Positions 62,562 to 64,000 of a stretch of DNA of 64,000 nt are shown piece by piece; position 1 is the stretch's first letter, and every line of letters starts with the position of its first letter. The notes under the pieces were generated by a model. It did no database searches and had not been told where the DNA came from. It was given only the letters and a program-made list of their open reading frames with translations. Source of the DNA: Onchocerca lupi (Eukaryota; Nematoda; Chromadorea; Rhabditida; Onchocercidae). The position numbers were made by a program, and so were the translations under genes. The stretch is from NCBI GenBank assembly GCA_028564675.1, contig JAOVVO010000181.1:1-64000 (forward strand), given 5' to 3'.

Positions 62562-64000
62562 TGAATTGCTTGTGCATTCAATGATCTCATCTATTTTTTT
62601 GGTTTTCTAAATTCAATTTTATATAAATTAAATTTTCTGTGAGTGAAAAGTAAATCTATTTAACCACTGCCAGTAAATCCATTTAACCGCTACTACTGTA
62701 CTAATTTCTCTCATAAAATTTCTTCTCGCCTTTTTTCCATTCTGATCTGTTAAAAAAGAAAAAAGATTGGAAAATTTTTCTAAAAGTCATTTCAAACTTT
62801 ATTTACCATTTATCATTTTCAGGATCATCTGGGACTTGAATAAATGGTGTTTGACGTGAAATTTATTAGTGAATTTTAAAATTTTCATATAATATGAAAA
62901 TAAAAAAAATAAAATGTACAATAAATAATACCCTATATTTATAAATAAATAAATAAATATGTATATATATAATTGTTGTTACTAAAATTGAATTATGTGT
63001 TTCGTTGAAAAATCCTTAATTTGAGATCAGGATATATAAAAGGATTAGGCCTACAATAACATCTAATTAAATTGAAAGATATACAACAAAATAAAAGGTG
63101 CTAAATGTCAAATTTTATCTGTTAGAAAATATCAAAAACCGGTAAAATCTCGAACAAATCGAGCCAGAATTTCGTACCGAATTCAATGTAAACAAAACAT
63201 TACATTATCGCACAGTAACAATCATTGACTTAAACGGAATAATAATAACATGGATGTCAAATAAATGTGTCATAGTACTGATGCCAGGCTAATAATTTCA
63301 AATGGAAATTGCGGAAGTGAGAAGACGAATTCCATGCAAAAATGCTAATAAATATATTTAATCCAAAATTATTTCATCTCTCGGAAAAATAAATTTTATA
63401 ATTTCTTCTTACTTTTTATATAACATTATTTATTATAATAGCTAAATTACTAAATTACTCCTTTTATATATAAAGAGTAAAATTATTTCTTTGCTTGCAC
63501 TTATCTGCGTGCTGATAAGAAAGTTGCATAATTTGACTTATTCGTTGGTAAATTAAATGTAGCAAATCTTATTGTTGAAGACTTATTGAAGGTCATACTA
63601 AGGTCAAATTAGCATATATATTATGAGAGATTTGGAGATTACGGTATTCCCATTTTTCTTGATTATAAAAGTAACACATTAAAAATATGTAAAATCACAA
63701 GCTTAACGTGAACTTATTTTTATTCAGATTTAGAGAATTGGGAAGTTAAATGGAAAGTTTCGAATTGTTACTGCTTTATTTAAAAATGAATTTTGCAATT
63801 AAAATAACGAATAGAAAAGCGAACACATTCAATTCCTCTATTTAATCATAGCCTGATCTTATGGCATTTATTATTAGTAACAAGGAACACTGTGAAGTTA
63901 AGTTGTCCGTTCAAATTTAAATCGATATAAATCCACGACGATTAAAATTGATGAAAGGCAATCGTTCCGTTAGGAAAATGCTCTATCCTAAGCAATGCTG
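62562..64000. other. 3' flank, no gene seen
   Basis: Contains the 3' UTR of the secreted-protein gene, with AATAAA-type signals near 62839 and 62900, and a run of TAAA repeats (62938-62956). No exon is seen up to the window end. Confidence 0.5.

Overview
The window is about 70% A+T nuclear DNA from a eukaryote with many small exons, short GT-AG introns and pyrimidine-rich acceptors ending in CAG or TAG. The proteins are animal ones (kindlin/UNC-112, SERINC, TMEM258, p62/sequestosome, ARL14EP, tandem galectin). Base composition, intron style, several start codons just after a splice-acceptor-like sequence (as expected for spliced-leader addition) and the galectin and Kunitz genes suggest a parasitic nematode, most likely filarial. 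The organism is an inference. I see no tRNA, rRNA, CRISPR array or bacterial gene.

Layout. Positions 1-3736 are gene-poor. A plus-strand short-chain dehydrogenase/reductase (SDR) locus at 3737-9108 has one set of N-terminal exons followed by two homologous three-exon C-terminal cassettes. A NUDT14-like Nudix gene (+) lies at 9689-11367. The kindlin gene (-) fills 12377-18528 with 18 exons. A tandem-CRD galectin (-) occupies 21448-25444 and is divergent from a mitochondrial ribosomal protein S11 gene (+, 26069-27581), whose first exon has a decayed copy just upstream. A tentative small gene (-) lies at 28593-29288. About 8.4 kb of gene-poor, homopolymer-rich DNA follows, then a small Kunitz-like gene (+, 37709-38351).

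From 39114 to 57739 five minus-strand genes follow one another head to tail: ARL14EP-like, adenylosuccinate synthetase, p62/SQST-1, SERINC and TMEM258. A divergent plus-strand gene for a secreted cysteine-containing protein (59742-62561) ends the coding part. A small minus-strand gene of unknown function appears to be interleaved with it, each placing an exon inside an intron of the other.

Functionally this is a mixed housekeeping neighbourhood: integrin adhesion (kindlin), selective autophagy (p62), purine synthesis (adenylosuccinate synthetase), membrane and ER proteins (SERINC, TMEM258), mitochondrial translation (S11), nucleotide-sugar hydrolysis (NUDT14-like), chromatin-linked ARL14EP, and secreted proteins (galectin, Kunitz-like, last gene). 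Exon models were built by hand from splice signals, reading phase and protein-family knowledge. For the main genes every junction keeps the frame and the total length fits the family. The strongest unusual observations are the SDR cassettes, one with a Tyr-to-Phe change in the catalytic motif, and the interleaved antisense gene at 61264-61966.
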